Below are positions 1 through 9,901 of a DNA stretch of 64,000 bases, in pieces; the first letter of the stretch is position 1; each line of letters begins with the position of its first letter. The notes under the pieces were generated by a model. That model searched no databases. It saw nothing but the letters and a program-made list of their open reading frames with translations, and was not told the DNA's origin. The translations under genes were made by a program, and so were the position numbers. The stretch lies in the NCBI RefSeq assembly GCF_009905725.1, contig NZ_JAAAKV010000002.1, positions 558,001-622,000 on the forward strand. Reading direction: 5' to 3'. The stretch comes from Emticicia sp. CRIBPO. Its GTDB lineage: Bacteria; Bacteroidota; Bacteroidia; Cytophagales; Spirosomataceae.

Positions 1-516
<516 letters not shown>

Positions 517-682
517 TGTATCCGGATAAATTTCTATGAATGACCGACAATGTTTTCCGGCCGGAGAAAGGTTAAAGAACTTAAGAACTTAAACAAGACA
601 TGTTCATTGTCCAGGGATTCAAAGAGGGTGAATCACTAATTCAGCAATTGCAAATACTTATTCAATCATTGAAAATTCTGCC

Positions 683-1837
683 ATGCCTATTTACCATAAA
701 CTCGGAAAAATACCAGCCAAGCGGCACACGGTTTTTGAGAACCCTGCAGGCGGGCTTTACTATGAGCAGTTATTCGGCACGATCGGATTTGATGGCATGT
801 CAAGCCTTTTATACCAGGTCCACAGGCCCACCATGGTCAAGGAAATATTATCGCAACAGAATGCTGAGCCTGAAATAGCCGAACACAGACACCTGAAGGC
901 CCGGCTGCTGAAAGGTTTTGAAATACAACCAGAGCAGGATTATATAAAGAGCAGGATTCCTTTACTCGTCAATAAGGACATCCATATCGGCCTGGCCGCT
1001 CCGCAAGGAACACTTCATCAATATTTTTATAAAAATGCTGATGCGGATGAACTGCTCTTTATTCATGAAGGCACCGGGACTTTACGGACGCAGCTTGGAA
1101 ACATAAAATTCGAACCAGGAGACTACCTGGTCATTCCGAGGGGCATCATTTACCAGATCAGTTTTGACCAGGCTGCCAACAGTCTGCTTTATGCGGAGTC
1201 ATTCAGGCCTATTTATACCCCAAAGAGATACAGAAACCATTTTGGTCAGCTACTGGAACAATCGCCTTATTGTGAAAGAGATTACAAACTCCCTGAAGAA
1301 CTCGAAACTTATGATGAAAAGGGAGATTTTGTGATGAAAATAAAGAAACAGGGGGTTATGTATGAGGTGCTTTACCCAACGCATCCATTTGATGTAGTCG
1401 GGTGGGACGGGTACAATTTTCCTTATGGTTTCTCAATTCATAATTTTGAGCCCATCACCGGCCGGATTCATCAGCCGCCACCGGTACATCAGACCTTCGA
1501 AACTTCGGCGTTTGTGGTTTGCTCGTTTTGCCCGAGGCTGTATGATTATCACCCGAAATCTATTCCTGCTCCCTATAATCATTCCAACATTGACTCGGAC
1601 GAGATGATCTATTATGTGGACGGGGACTTTATGAGCCGGAATAATATCGAGAAGGGGCACATTACCCTGCATCCGGGGGGAGTACCGCACGGTCCTGCCC
1701 CGGGAGCCTATGAAAGAAGTATCGGACAGAAAGAAACGCATGAACTGGCGGTGATGATTGACACGTTCAGCCCGTTGATGCTGACAACAGATGCCCTGAA
1801 AATTGATGACGGAAAATACTATAAATCCTGGCTATGA
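683..1837 (+). CDS. hmgA: homogentisate 1,2-dioxygenase
   Basis: Ring-opening Fe(II) dioxygenase that turns homogentisate into maleylacetoacetate. The 384-residue protein is a double cupin. The C-terminal cupin contains PYNHSNIDSDEM and HPGGVPHGPAPG, which should supply the iron ligands (His300, Glu307 and His336 by my count). The length is shorter than the roughly 430-440 residues of human or Pseudomonas enzymes and the His-to-Glu spacing is one residue longer, so this is a divergent short form. It starts 166 bp after hppD and overlaps fahA by four bases (ATGA at 1834-1837), which indicates translational coupling. A maleylacetoacetate isomerase is not present in the window. Confidence 0.93.
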   Translation: MPIYHKLGKIPAKRHTVFENPAGGLYYEQLFGTIGFDGMSSLLYQVHRPTMVKEILSQQNAEPEIAEHRHLKARLLKGFEIQPEQDYIKSRIPLLVNKDIHIGLAAPQGTLHQYFYKNADADELLFIHEGTGTLRTQLGNIKFEPGDYLVIPRGIIYQISFDQAANSLLYAESFRPIYTPKRYRNHFGQLLEQSPYCERDYKLPEELETYDEKGDFVMKIKKQGVMYEVLYPTHPFDVVGWDGYNFPYGFSIHNFEPITGRIHQPPPVHQTFETSAFVVCSFCPRLYDYHPKSIPAPYNHSNIDSDEMIYYVDGDFMSRNNIEKGHITLHPGGVPHGPAPGAYERSIGQKETHELAVMIDTFSPLMLTTDALKIDDGKYYKSWL

Positions 1838-3063
1838 TGTTGTTTGAAATAGATAAAAACTCTGATTTCAGTATCCATAATGTTCCTTTTGGGATTTTCT
1901 CCACAGAAAATTCCCAAAAAAGGCTTGGCACGGCCATCGGAGACAAAGTGCTTGACCTGAAGGGATTGGCAGAGCTTGGATTTTTCAATGCCCTGGACAT
2001 CCCGCTTTCTGTTTTCGGAAACGATTACCTGAACAACTTTATAGGTCTCGGCAAAACCAAAACCAACAGCGTGAGAACATTGATACAGTCACTGTTCCAG
2101 TCAGACCGGCTTAAAGAATACCCTCATTTGTGGTATCACCTGAAAGATGTAAAGCTTCATCTTCCCGTCTATAGCCGCGATTACACCGACTTTTACAGCA
2201 GCCAGGAGCATGCTACCAACGTAGGCAGAATGTTCAGAGACCCGGCCAATGCCTTGCTACCTAACTGGAAACACCTTCCAGTGGCTTATCATGGAAGGGC
2301 CTCGTCATTGGTGGGAACAGAGGTCGGCATTTACAGGCCAAAAGGACAAGTGCTTCCTAAAGGTGCTCAGCAACCGGTTTTCAAAGCCACAGAGAGACTG
2401 GATTTTGAGCTTGAAACAGCCTTTATCATCGGGAAAGACAGCGAACAGGGAAGTCCGGTTTCTACTGCGGAAGCGGAGGACTATATTTTTGGTATGGTAT
2501 TACTGAACGATTGGTCGGCCCGGGATATCCAGCAGTGGGAATATGTGCCGCTGGGGCCTTTCGCGGGGAAAAATTTTGCCACTTCTGTTTCTTCCTGGGT
2601 GGTCACGATGGAAGCTCTCGAGCCTTTCCGTGTCCGGGGGCCCGTACAGGATCCGGAGGTTTTACCTTATCTGATGTATGAAGGAAATAAAAATTTCGAC
2701 ATCCGTCTTCAGGTTTCTATCCGGGATCAGGGCGGCATAAAAACGGAAATCTGCCGTTCCAATTTTAAATATATGTACTGGAATATGGCCCAGCAACTGG
2801 CACACCATACTGTTAACGGCTGTAATGTGGCTACTGGTGACCTGATGGGCTCAGGTACCATCAGCGGACCGGAAAAAGATTCTTTCGGCTCCATGCTGGA
2901 GCTGACCTGGAACGGCACGCAACCACTTACACTGAATGATCAGTCGGAAAGGAGCTTTCTTTTGGACGATGATACAGTCTGCATGACCGGATATGCAGAA
3001 AAAGAGGGTGTCCGTGTAGGATTCGGAGAATTGAGCAATACCGTCTTAAGTGCAAAGGGATAA
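1834..3063 (+). CDS. fahA: fumarylacetoacetase
   Basis: Hydrolyses fumarylacetoacetate to fumarate and acetoacetate, the last step of tyrosine degradation. The 409-residue protein keeps the residues known from mouse FAH at the same spacing: Asp119 and His126 in DYTDFYSSQEHATNVG, Glu192 and Glu194 in FELETAF, Asp226 in LLNDWSARD, and Lys246 in FAGKNFAT. The N-terminal SH3-like domain (about 1-110) and the C-terminal FAH fold are both complete. Two ATG codons occur in tandem at 1834 and 1837; the first gives the four-base overlap with hmgA. The gene is followed directly by a flavin reductase. Confidence 0.96.
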   Translation: MMLFEIDKNSDFSIHNVPFGIFSTENSQKRLGTAIGDKVLDLKGLAELGFFNALDIPLSVFGNDYLNNFIGLGKTKTNSVRTLIQSLFQSDRLKEYPHLWYHLKDVKLHLPVYSRDYTDFYSSQEHATNVGRMFRDPANALLPNWKHLPVAYHGRASSLVGTEVGIYRPKGQVLPKGAQQPVFKATERLDFELETAFIIGKDSEQGSPVSTAEAEDYIFGMVLLNDWSARDIQQWEYVPLGPFAGKNFATSVSSWVVTMEALEPFRVRGPVQDPEVLPYLMYEGNKNFDIRLQVSIRDQGGIKTEICRSNFKYMYWNMAQQLAHHTVNGCNVATGDLMGSGTISGPEKDSFGSMLELTWNGTQPLTLNDQSERSFLLDDDTVCMTGYAEKEGVRVGFGELSNTVLSAKG

Positions 3064-3064
3064 G

Positions 3065-3694
3065 ATGGAAGATGTTTTACAGATTGACCCGGACAAAATT
3101 CCGGCCCAGGAATTACAAACCTATTTGCAGGCGGCCGTTGCTCCACGCCCCATCGCGTTTGCCAGCACCATTGATCTTGAGGGGAACATCAACCTGAGTC
3201 CGTTCAGTTTTTTCAATGTTTTCAGTACCAACCCTCCCATCCTTGTATTTTCACCATCCAGACGGGTAAGAGACAATACCACCAAACACACCCTTGAAAA
3301 CATCCTGGAGGTACCTGAAGTGTCGATCAGTATGGTAACTTATGACATGGCAGAAAGAATGTCTTATGCCAGCAGTGAGTTTCCGAAAGCGATCAATGAA
3401 TTTGAAGCTGCAGGATTTGCCGCCTCCACGTCTGTAAAAATCAAACCGCCCCATGTGGCCGAATCTCCCGTTTCTTTTGAATGTGTGGTGGAGCAGGTCA
3501 TTCCGCTGGGCAACGAGGGCGGAGCCGGCAACCTGGTCATCGCCAGGGTGGTTTATATGCACATCCGGAAAAAACACCTGGACCATCAGTATAAACTGTC
3601 AAATACTTCTTTAGACCTCGTGGCCAGAATGGGCGGGGACTATTACTGCAGGGTGATTCCAGAATCTCTTTTTCAAATAAAAAAACCGGGATGA
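3065..3694 (+). CDS. flavin reductase family protein
   Basis: A 209-residue split-barrel FMN-binding protein of the flavin reductase-like family, recognised by the N-terminal blocks AVAPRPIAFAST and NLSPFSFFNVFSTNPP. Members reduce or bind flavin, some to serve a partner monooxygenase; the substrate here is unknown. I chose the ATG at 3065, just after the fahA stop, because the longer frame begins at a GTG (3050) inside fahA. The position at the end of a tyrosine-degradation cluster suggests co-transcription, but a role in that pathway is inference. The stop codon lies in the loop of the terminator hairpin. Confidence 0.85.
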   Translation: MEDVLQIDPDKIPAQELQTYLQAAVAPRPIAFASTIDLEGNINLSPFSFFNVFSTNPPILVFSPSRRVRDNTTKHTLENILEVPEVSISMVTYDMAERMSYASSEFPKAINEFEAAGFAASTSVKIKPPHVAESPVSFECVVEQVIPLGNEGGAGNLVIARVVYMHIRKKHLDHQYKLSNTSLDLVARMGGDYYCRVIPESLFQIKKPG

Positions 3695-3704
3695 CCCCGG
3701 TTTT
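3682..3704. terminator. bidirectional hairpin terminator
   Basis: A perfect 9-bp stem (AAAACCGGG at 3682-3690 with CCCGGTTTT at 3696-3704) and a 5-nt loop. It has T-runs on both sides and sits between the convergent flavin reductase and DUF4301 genes. It overlaps the stop codon of the flavin reductase. Confidence 0.8.
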
Positions 3705-3707
3705 CAT

Positions 3708-5186
3708 TTATTTTGGCTGGTGTTCTTTTCTCAATAAATCATTAACGGTTTTGACCGGATTGAAGGTAATCAGCGGCACTTCCACAAAGAGGGTGTTCCA
3801 GTCTGACATGGCCCCGTTCCAGAGACCCGGCAATTCCTGGGCTTTTAATGTTTTACCGCTTTGCGATTTCTCCGTGATAAACCCGGTTTTCGGGTCTCTG
3901 AATTTCAGGAGGTCGAACTTTTCTTTTTTATGGTTTTTGGTAGAACAGATCAGGTCAACGGGGTTAAAGTGAGTTGCTTCTTCAAACAATTGCTTTTGTT
4001 TGGCATTTTTCATGTTGATCTGGGCAGATTCCACCACCTGTAATGAAAACGATCCATCCGGGTTTTTAGCCCAAAACGGCCCTCCACCAGGCTCACCAAC
4101 GTTTTTAACCATTCCGCAAACCCTCAAAGGCCTGTTGAATTTATGACGGGCATAGGCCAGTTTATCTTCAGGGCTCCAGTTTCTGAATCCTTTAGGCGGC
4201 TCTACCGAAAGTTCCTGACGCAGGAATCTCAGGGCTTTATTGACCATATAAGCACTCACATCATCTTTTTCAAGCCTTTTAGCGAAAGTGAATATTTGTT
4301 TTCTGTAAGCCAGCAATACCCCGGCAAGGGCTTTTTTGTAAGCAATAGTTTCAGCTTTCAGGTGATCAGGCACGACATTATCAATATTCTTAATGAAAGT
4401 CACGTCGGCTTCCTGGTCATTCAGGTTTTCAAGCAGAGCTCCGTGCCCTGCCGGCCTGAACAGAATACTTCCGTCGCCACTTCTGAACGGTTCGTTGTTC
4501 ATATCCACAGCAATGGTGTCTGTAGAGGGCTTCTGTTCTGAAAAACCTATATCAAACTTTACATTATAAGCCGTTTCATATTCAGATAAAACACTTTTGA
4601 TCAAAGCCTTGAATTTCTTCCGGTGCTCAGGCGAAACGGTGAAATGAAGCCTTACCTTTCCTTTGTTATTAGCATACAAAGCTCCTTCTACCAGGTGTTC
4701 CTCCACCCCTGTCCTGACTTTATCAGCGTAAGTATGAAATTCGAGCAAGCCTTTCGGAAGGTTACCGTAATCAAGGCCTTTGGTAGTAAGCAAACCGTCC
4801 AGTACGGACTGGCGGTCATCTCCTTCAACGACATTTTTAAGGCTTTTATAAAAGGCAAACTGGCTCAGTTGATCAAAAAACTGATCAACGGACTTATCTG
4901 TTTTGCCTTCATCTTTGGCAGAAAAAAGAGATTTAAACATCCTGCTGGCAGCTCCTGAGGCAGGTACAAACTTCAATAGTTTTAATTTCGGAGCCTGTGC
5001 GTCAAAAAGAGCGATATACTGCTCTTTGGCAGCTTCATCCAGCCTGATCAGGCCATCTCCTACAGTTGCAGCTTTAAGAACCTGCATAAACGGAAAGCCT
5101 GACTTGAAGTCTTCGATCTGTTGTTTTACGGTTTCAACATCACTTCCTCTTTTTTCTATCTGACTAAGGTCTTTGTCTGTGAACAT
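3708..5186 (-). CDS. DUF4301 family protein
   Basis: A 492-residue cytoplasmic protein that I recognise as the Bacteroidota-specific DUF4301 family. The segment LKFVPASGAASRMFKSL (about residues 72-88) resembles the glycine-rich loop of nucleotidyltransferases, and a second conserved region is RVCGMVKNVGEPGGGPFW. No signal peptide or membrane segment is seen. The biochemical function is not established; a sugar-nucleotide transferase role would only be inference from the loop. It converges on the flavin reductase and has its own upstream gap of 158 bp to the helicase gene. Confidence 0.8.
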   Translation of the reverse strand: MFTDKDLSQIEKRGSDVETVKQQIEDFKSGFPFMQVLKAATVGDGLIRLDEAAKEQYIALFDAQAPKLKLLKFVPASGAASRMFKSLFSAKDEGKTDKSVDQFFDQLSQFAFYKSLKNVVEGDDRQSVLDGLLTTKGLDYGNLPKGLLEFHTYADKVRTGVEEHLVEGALYANNKGKVRLHFTVSPEHRKKFKALIKSVLSEYETAYNVKFDIGFSEQKPSTDTIAVDMNNEPFRSGDGSILFRPAGHGALLENLNDQEADVTFIKNIDNVVPDHLKAETIAYKKALAGVLLAYRKQIFTFAKRLEKDDVSAYMVNKALRFLRQELSVEPPKGFRNWSPEDKLAYARHKFNRPLRVCGMVKNVGEPGGGPFWAKNPDGSFSLQVVESAQINMKNAKQKQLFEEATHFNPVDLICSTKNHKKEKFDLLKFRDPKTGFITEKSQSGKTLKAQELPGLWNGAMSDWNTLFVEVPLITFNPVKTVNDLLRKEHQPK

Positions 5187-5344
5187 ATCTGAGGTTTTAT
5201 TACGGGTTTTTTATTTCTTCACCAAAATTCGAAAAAGAAAACTCAAAAGCAAATGAATCTAAAATTATTATTCACTTACCCGGCTTAATTGCCGGTACGG
5301 GAGCATTAAAACCCGCTTTTATCACCTACCTGAATGGTTTTATC

Positions 5345-8284
5345 CTATTCCAGCAGCGACAGTATATCATTCTGGGACAATGACTTCATGAAGCTTTCCT
5401 CTGTTGTGATGAGGTCGTCAAAAAGTTGTCTTTTTGAATTCTGCAGGGCAAGGATTTTCTCTTCTACAGAATTGCGGGTAATAAACTTATAGGTAAATAC
5501 CGTATTCTTCTGACCTATCCGGTGGGCCCTGTCTACTGCCTGGGCTTCAATCGCCGGGTTCCACCATGGATCGAGCAGGAAAACATACTCAGCGGCTGTC
5601 AGGTTCAGACCGACCCCCCCGGCCTTTAATGAAATCAGAAAGACTTTAACAGAAGGGTCATTCTGAAACTTATTGACCACATCCTGCCGGTTTTGTGTGC
5701 TGCCGTCCAGGTAACAATAACTGATACCTTCTTCATCCAGCTGTTTCCTGATCAAAGTCAGGTGTTTGACGTACTGGCTGAATATGAGTGTTTTGTATCC
5801 TTCTTCCACTACATCACGCAGTTTGTGCATCACGTCATGGTCTTTGCCGGAATCTCCTTCATAGGCTTCATCCACCATCAGCGGGTTATTGGCCAGTTGC
5901 CTGAGCTTATTAAGCCCCTGCAGCACGAGGATGTGCGACTGGTTAACGCCTTTCTTTTCTATACCTTCCATGATCAGGTTTCTGAAGTAAGACTTGGTCT
6001 CTTCATACAATTTTTCCTGGGTCTCAGTCATGTTACAATAGTGAACAGACTCGATTTTCTCCGGCAGTTCCGTTGCCACCTGCGACTTGTGCCTTCTGAG
6101 CATAAAAGGCTTTATTTTACTGAAAAGCCTCTTCAGAACCTCCTCGTTTTTCTGCTTTTCGATCGGATTCTGATAAAAAGACTTAAAAAACTGCAAAGTC
6201 CCGAGCAAACCCGGATTAATAAATGTCATCTGACTCCAAAGGTCAAGCGTACTGTTCTCCAGCGGCGTACCTGTCAGGATCAGCCTGTTGGAGGTGTTCA
6301 GGTCCATTACTGCCTTAAAAATATTGGAAGTAGAGTTCTTTATCGCCTGGGATTCATCGAGGATGGCATAATTAAACCTGAAATTCCTGATGAAATCAAT
6401 ATCCAGTCTCAGCACACCATAGGACACAATAACAAGGTCATATTTAGAAAAATTATCCGTGTTTTTGGCCCTGAGGGTTCCGAAATGGATCAGTATCTTG
6501 AGTTTGGGAGCAAATCTCCTGGCTTCCAGCTGCCAGTTGTAGACCAACGACGTCGGCATGACGAGTAAACTCGGATGTTCCGGTTTTTCTTCTTTAATAG
6601 ACTGAAGGAAAGCCAGGGTCATCACCGTTTTCCCAAGGCCCATGTCATCAGCCAGACAGCCTCCCAGTTTAAAGTCTTTCAGGAAGTGCATCCAGTCATA
6701 GCCTGCTTTCTGATAAGGGCGGAGTGTCCCAACAAATCCGGCCGGCAGCTTACGGTTTTCAATTTCCTCAAAATGCCTGAGCCTTTCCAGCTTGCGGCTG
6801 ATCACCGTTTTGGCGTGGCCTTCGCTGTCAAGGTTCTGCACCAAAGCCAGGTGGTGTTTTTTTAGAATGACGTTTTCGTCTTCTTCGAGCTCTGCAAAGT
6901 CAAAAAGCTCAGAATAACGCGTAAACCATTCTTCAGGAATAACGGCTATCTGCCCGTTGGGCAATAAAAACTCTTTCTTGTTCTCTATAATAAGGTTGCG
7001 AAGCCTGATAAAAGGTATCTCAAATTCACCGAACCTCACAAGGGCATTGATATCAAACCAGTCGTTTTTTTCTTCAATTTTGATATCAATATAAGAATAC
7101 CCCAAAAAGTATTGCGTAGGATTGGATTCACTTTGCTTTACATTGATCCCTTCCTGCTCCAACTGTATGGCATTTCTCTGAAGCCACGAAAATATCTCAT
7201 TGCGGCTGCGGGCCACCCTGCCGCTTTTAAGATCAAGTCCGAGTTCTTTTAAATAGACCAGAATCCTCCGCTCTTCTTCCAGGTCTCTTTTTATTTTATG
7301 GAAAACCCAGCTATCCTCGCTTTTTTCAAGATAAACGTAAGCGGGTGCAGCAAAACTGTCAAACCTGAAATTGTAGGTGTTATAATTAAAGGAAAGGTCC
7401 AAAGCCACAGTGCTTTCTTCATCAGACTCCGGCGGCTCTTCTTCCTGTTCATCAAACAGGCTCAATACAGTATTGGTCCTGCCGGTCAGTTCAGACAATA
7501 ATAAGGTAGGTGAAGATTTGAACTCTTCTTTCTTGATCTCAAAGCCTTTGGCAAAAACATTGAAGTTGGCTACCAGCGGAACAATGAATTTCTCATAATA
7601 AGTCTCTTCTATTTTCCGTGGGATAATGATATTGGGCTTGGCCAGGAAAGGTTTAATCTTTTTACCATCCACATATTTATCGAAGAAATAGAGTTTATCC
7701 TCCACCAGCAGGCAGGCCGGAAAATCGCACAGGATCTTGGCGTTTTTGAACTGGAATTTTACTTTTTCTCCCGCACATTTAATGATCGGGTAATAAACGG
7801 TATGGTCTTCTTCTCTTTCAAAATGAAAATAGGCTTTGGCTTCCTCACGCACGATATCCACTTCTTTCCAGGTAGGTTCACCATCCTTACCCATGATAAA
7901 GAGCCTTTTGCCTTTCAGTCTGCTCAGAATTTCGCTCCTGTATTTTTCGAGGTAACCATTAATGACTTCCTTCAGTGCTTTATCACCTTTTTCGTTGTCA
8001 AATACTTTATAGAAGAATTCTACAGGTCCTGATTTCTTTTTGTTGAATTTCTTGAGGATTACATCCTGCTGGATATTGTCAAGGAGCTTGACAAGTTCAA
8101 AGTCAACTTTGTCAAGTTTAGAAGAAAATTCGCTAACATTCTTAGTGGAAACACTTTGTGACTGAAAAGTGAGTTGATTTTTGTGATTGAGTTGAACGGC
8201 ATAAGCTTCAAATAAAAAACCTAAAAATTCATGCTCATACAAACTGTAAATTACCTCAAACGGCTCTGTATTCGAAACTATCAT
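5345..8284 (-). CDS. SNF2-family DEAD/DEAH-type ATPase (helicase-like)
   Basis: A 979-residue Swi2/Snf2-type DNA translocase. The C-terminal half holds all expected motifs: Walker A in LADDMGLGKTVMT near residue 545, Walker B variant LDESQAIKNS, motif III LTGTPLENS, and motifs V-VI SLKAGGVGLNLTAAEYV and AVDRAHRIGQ. The N-terminal about 500 residues are a poorly conserved family-specific region with no motif I can name. Such stand-alone bacterial SNF2 proteins (HepA/RapA-like class) are thought to remodel DNA-protein complexes; the exact target is unknown. A weak hairpin (CCGGC/GCCGG, 5280-5295) lies downstream. No restriction-modification or defence partner adjoins it. Confidence 0.92.
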   Translation of the reverse strand: MIVSNTEPFEVIYSLYEHEFLGFLFEAYAVQLNHKNQLTFQSQSVSTKNVSEFSSKLDKVDFELVKLLDNIQQDVILKKFNKKKSGPVEFFYKVFDNEKGDKALKEVINGYLEKYRSEILSRLKGKRLFIMGKDGEPTWKEVDIVREEAKAYFHFEREEDHTVYYPIIKCAGEKVKFQFKNAKILCDFPACLLVEDKLYFFDKYVDGKKIKPFLAKPNIIIPRKIEETYYEKFIVPLVANFNVFAKGFEIKKEEFKSSPTLLLSELTGRTNTVLSLFDEQEEEPPESDEESTVALDLSFNYNTYNFRFDSFAAPAYVYLEKSEDSWVFHKIKRDLEEERRILVYLKELGLDLKSGRVARSRNEIFSWLQRNAIQLEQEGINVKQSESNPTQYFLGYSYIDIKIEEKNDWFDINALVRFGEFEIPFIRLRNLIIENKKEFLLPNGQIAVIPEEWFTRYSELFDFAELEEDENVILKKHHLALVQNLDSEGHAKTVISRKLERLRHFEEIENRKLPAGFVGTLRPYQKAGYDWMHFLKDFKLGGCLADDMGLGKTVMTLAFLQSIKEEKPEHPSLLVMPTSLVYNWQLEARRFAPKLKILIHFGTLRAKNTDNFSKYDLVIVSYGVLRLDIDFIRNFRFNYAILDESQAIKNSTSNIFKAVMDLNTSNRLILTGTPLENSTLDLWSQMTFINPGLLGTLQFFKSFYQNPIEKQKNEEVLKRLFSKIKPFMLRRHKSQVATELPEKIESVHYCNMTETQEKLYEETKSYFRNLIMEGIEKKGVNQSHILVLQGLNKLRQLANNPLMVDEAYEGDSGKDHDVMHKLRDVVEEGYKTLIFSQYVKHLTLIRKQLDEEGISYCYLDGSTQNRQDVVNKFQNDPSVKVFLISLKAGGVGLNLTAAEYVFLLDPWWNPAIEAQAVDRAHRIGQKNTVFTYKFITRNSVEEKILALQNSKRQLFDDLITTEESFMKSLSQNDILSLLE

Positions 8285-8376
8285 TTATGAAGCAAAAAAT
8301 ATAAATAACCTTAATCTGATAATCAAAAGACCTTAAAGTTACTCAAATTTTAGTTCATGACAAACAGGTAGGCTGA

Positions 8377-8871
8377 TTAATTCTTTTGCAGTTCTATAAT
8401 TTCAAAATCGTACTGATTTTTGTCATCCGCTTTAAAAACCTTTCTTGAAATTTCTTCCCAGTTATTATAAGGAGAGCTGTCAAAAAAGGCATCGCCTTCA
8501 GGTTCAGCATCTATCACAGTGAGGTAAATCTTATCAGCCACCTCATGGGCCTGTTTAAATATTTCTCCCCCACCGATGACAAACACTTCATCATTACCCT
8601 CGTTTTCAGCAGCTTTTTCAATGGCTTTAGTCAGTGACCCGGCCACCTCACAGCCCGGAATTACCAGGTCTTTGTTCCTGCTGATGACTATACTGGTTCT
8701 GCCCGGCAGCGGCTTCCCGATCGAATCAAAGGTTTTCCTCCCCATGATGATCGAATGCCCCAGGGTCAGTTTTTTAAAATTCTTCAGGTCCTCAGAAAGC
8801 CTCCAGATGAGTTGATTGTCTTTACCAATCACCCCGTTTTTGGCTACCGCCACTAAAATTGATACAATCAT
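8377..8871 (-). CDS. folA: dihydrofolate reductase
   Basis: Reduces dihydrofolate to tetrahydrofolate with NADPH for one-carbon metabolism. The 164-residue length is typical. The N-terminus has SILVAVAKNGVIGKDNQLIWRLSEDLKNF, carrying the substrate-binding acidic residue of the LSEDLK helix; IIMGRKTFDSIGKPLPGR is the NADPH-binding block, and VIGGGEIFKQA the second glycine block. It lies 30 bp after a small membrane-protein gene on the same strand. Thymidylate synthase, a common neighbour, is not in the window. Confidence 0.96.
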   Translation of the reverse strand: MIVSILVAVAKNGVIGKDNQLIWRLSEDLKNFKKLTLGHSIIMGRKTFDSIGKPLPGRTSIVISRNKDLVIPGCEVAGSLTKAIEKAAENEGNDEVFVIGGGEIFKQAHEVADKIYLTVIDAEPEGDAFFDSSPYNNWEEISRKVFKADDKNQYDFEIIELQKN

Positions 8872-8901
8872 CCTGTTATATAAAGATTATAAACCCCGAT
8901 A

Positions 8902-9339
8902 TCAGAAAATCAGGTCTTTCACGTAAAAGAAAAAGAGGCTCTGGACAATCCCCGACGCAACAGCACTCACCGTCATCTTGAAAATAATGTCCCAGGGCTG
9001 GTATTTAAAAGCGACCGCCAGCACACTTCCGCCGATCGGGGTAAACAACAAAGGCGTCATGATGGCAATTCCCCATAAACCGAGGCTTCCTTTTATTTTG
9101 ACGGCAAACCTTGTGGTCTTGGTAAATTTCTTAGAAGCTTTCGGTTTTCTGAATTTATCGGAGAGCCTCCCCACCTGCTGCCCGGCAAACACAATAATAA
9201 AAACAGTCAGCATCATTCCTATAGCAGAGCAGATCGCGGTTTCATACCAGGAGAGTTGAAGAGCCAGTCCGGTCAAAGGACCACCTAAAAACTTGATCAT
9301 TGTTGCGGTGATCACGGCCACGTATTTTGAGAACATCAT
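8902..9339 (-). CDS. small integral membrane protein of unknown function
   Basis: I do not recognise a named family with certainty. The 145-residue product has about three to four hydrophobic stretches (for example ETAICSAIGMMLTVFIIVFAG and WGIAIMTPLLFTPIGGSVLAVAF) separated by a very basic loop (KFRKPKASKKFTKTTRF). The layout resembles small multidrug-export or DedA-like membrane proteins, but this is weak. The frame can extend to a TTG at 9372; I chose the tandem ATG at 9339/9336. It is divergent from padR, with about 80 bp between it and the padR promoter. Confidence 0.6.
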   Translation of the reverse strand: MMFSKYVAVITATMIKFLGGPLTGLALQLSWYETAICSAIGMMLTVFIIVFAGQQVGRLSDKFRKPKASKKFTKTTRFAVKIKGSLGLWGIAIMTPLLFTPIGGSVLAVAFKYQPWDIIFKMTVSAVASGIVQSLFFFYVKDLIF

Positions 9340-9421
9340 ATAATTTATAAGGAATTTTATTCCACTTAGCAAACCTAATCAACCATTCATACATATTCAA
9401 GAAAAATTTTCATATAGTATC

Positions 9422-9452
9422 TTGCATTACAAAGTACCTTTGTTTATATTTG
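9422..9452 (+). promoter_or_regulatory. padR promoter (Bacteroidota type)
   Basis: TTG at 9422-9424, a 20-base spacer, then TATATTTG at 9445-9452. This matches the known Bacteroidota sigma consensus of a -33 TTG and -7 TAnnTTTG. Transcription should start near 9459, about 78 nt before the padR ATG. Confidence 0.6.
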
Positions 9453-9536
9453 CATCAGAATTATGAGAAGGCAAAAATAAAGAGCGTCATAAAATCAACG
9501 GTTTACGCCGCTCATCATACAAAACAAGTAAAAATT

Positions 9537-9872
9537 ATGAATGTAGAGAATGCCCAAGTGCAGATGCGGAAGGGAATTTTAGAGTACTGCATATTACAAA
9601 TTATTTCGAGGAGTGAGATCTATGCCTCAGAAATTTTAGAAGAACTGATCTCGGCTAAGATCATGGTGGTGGAAGGCACCCTTTACCCTCTGCTCACCAG
9701 ATTAAAGAATGCAGAATTACTGGACTACAATTGGGTTGAATCAACTTCAGGGCCTCCGAGAAAGTACTACGTCCTTACTGAAAAAGGCAAGTTATTTCTA
9801 GATGAACTGGCAAGTACCTGGACAGAATTATCTGGCTCCGTGGAAACCATTATTAACAAAACCAGTAATTAA
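9537..9872 (+). CDS. PadR-family transcriptional regulator
   Basis: A 111-residue winged-helix DNA-binding repressor. Family marks are the N-terminal MRKGILEYCILQII helix, the recognition segment VEGTLYPLLTRLKNAELL, and the wing SGPPRKYYVLTEKGK. I chose the ATG at 9537; the frame runs upstream to a TTG at 9450, but that codon lies inside the promoter. It is followed after 29 bp by the PspC-domain gene, so the two probably form an operon. PadR proteins in this position usually repress their own operon in response to envelope-active compounds; the inducer here is unknown. Confidence 0.9.
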   Translation: MNVENAQVQMRKGILEYCILQIISRSEIYASEILEELISAKIMVVEGTLYPLLTRLKNAELLDYNWVESTSGPPRKYYVLTEKGKLFLDELASTWTELSGSVETIINKTSN

Positions 9873-9901
9873 AACGCTGTTTTAAGATAAAAAAAATTAT
9901 C

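Noticed and set aside
600-878. 92-residue open frame overlapping the start of hmgA
   Set aside because: It overlaps a certain gene in another frame, has no family resemblance, and ends inside hmgA.
5280-5295. CCGGC/GCCGG hairpin between the SNF2 and DUF4301 genes
   Set aside because: Only 5 bp of stem and no T-run; too weak to call a terminator.
5693-6568. 291-residue frame antisense to the SNF2 gene
   Set aside because: Antisense shadow; the minus-strand frame has all SNF2 motifs, and this one has none and no start context.
5345-8284. SNF2 protein as part of a phage-defence system
   Set aside because: SNF2 proteins occur in some defence systems (e.g. DISARM), but no methyltransferase, nuclease or defence partner is adjacent; folA and a DUF4301 gene flank it.
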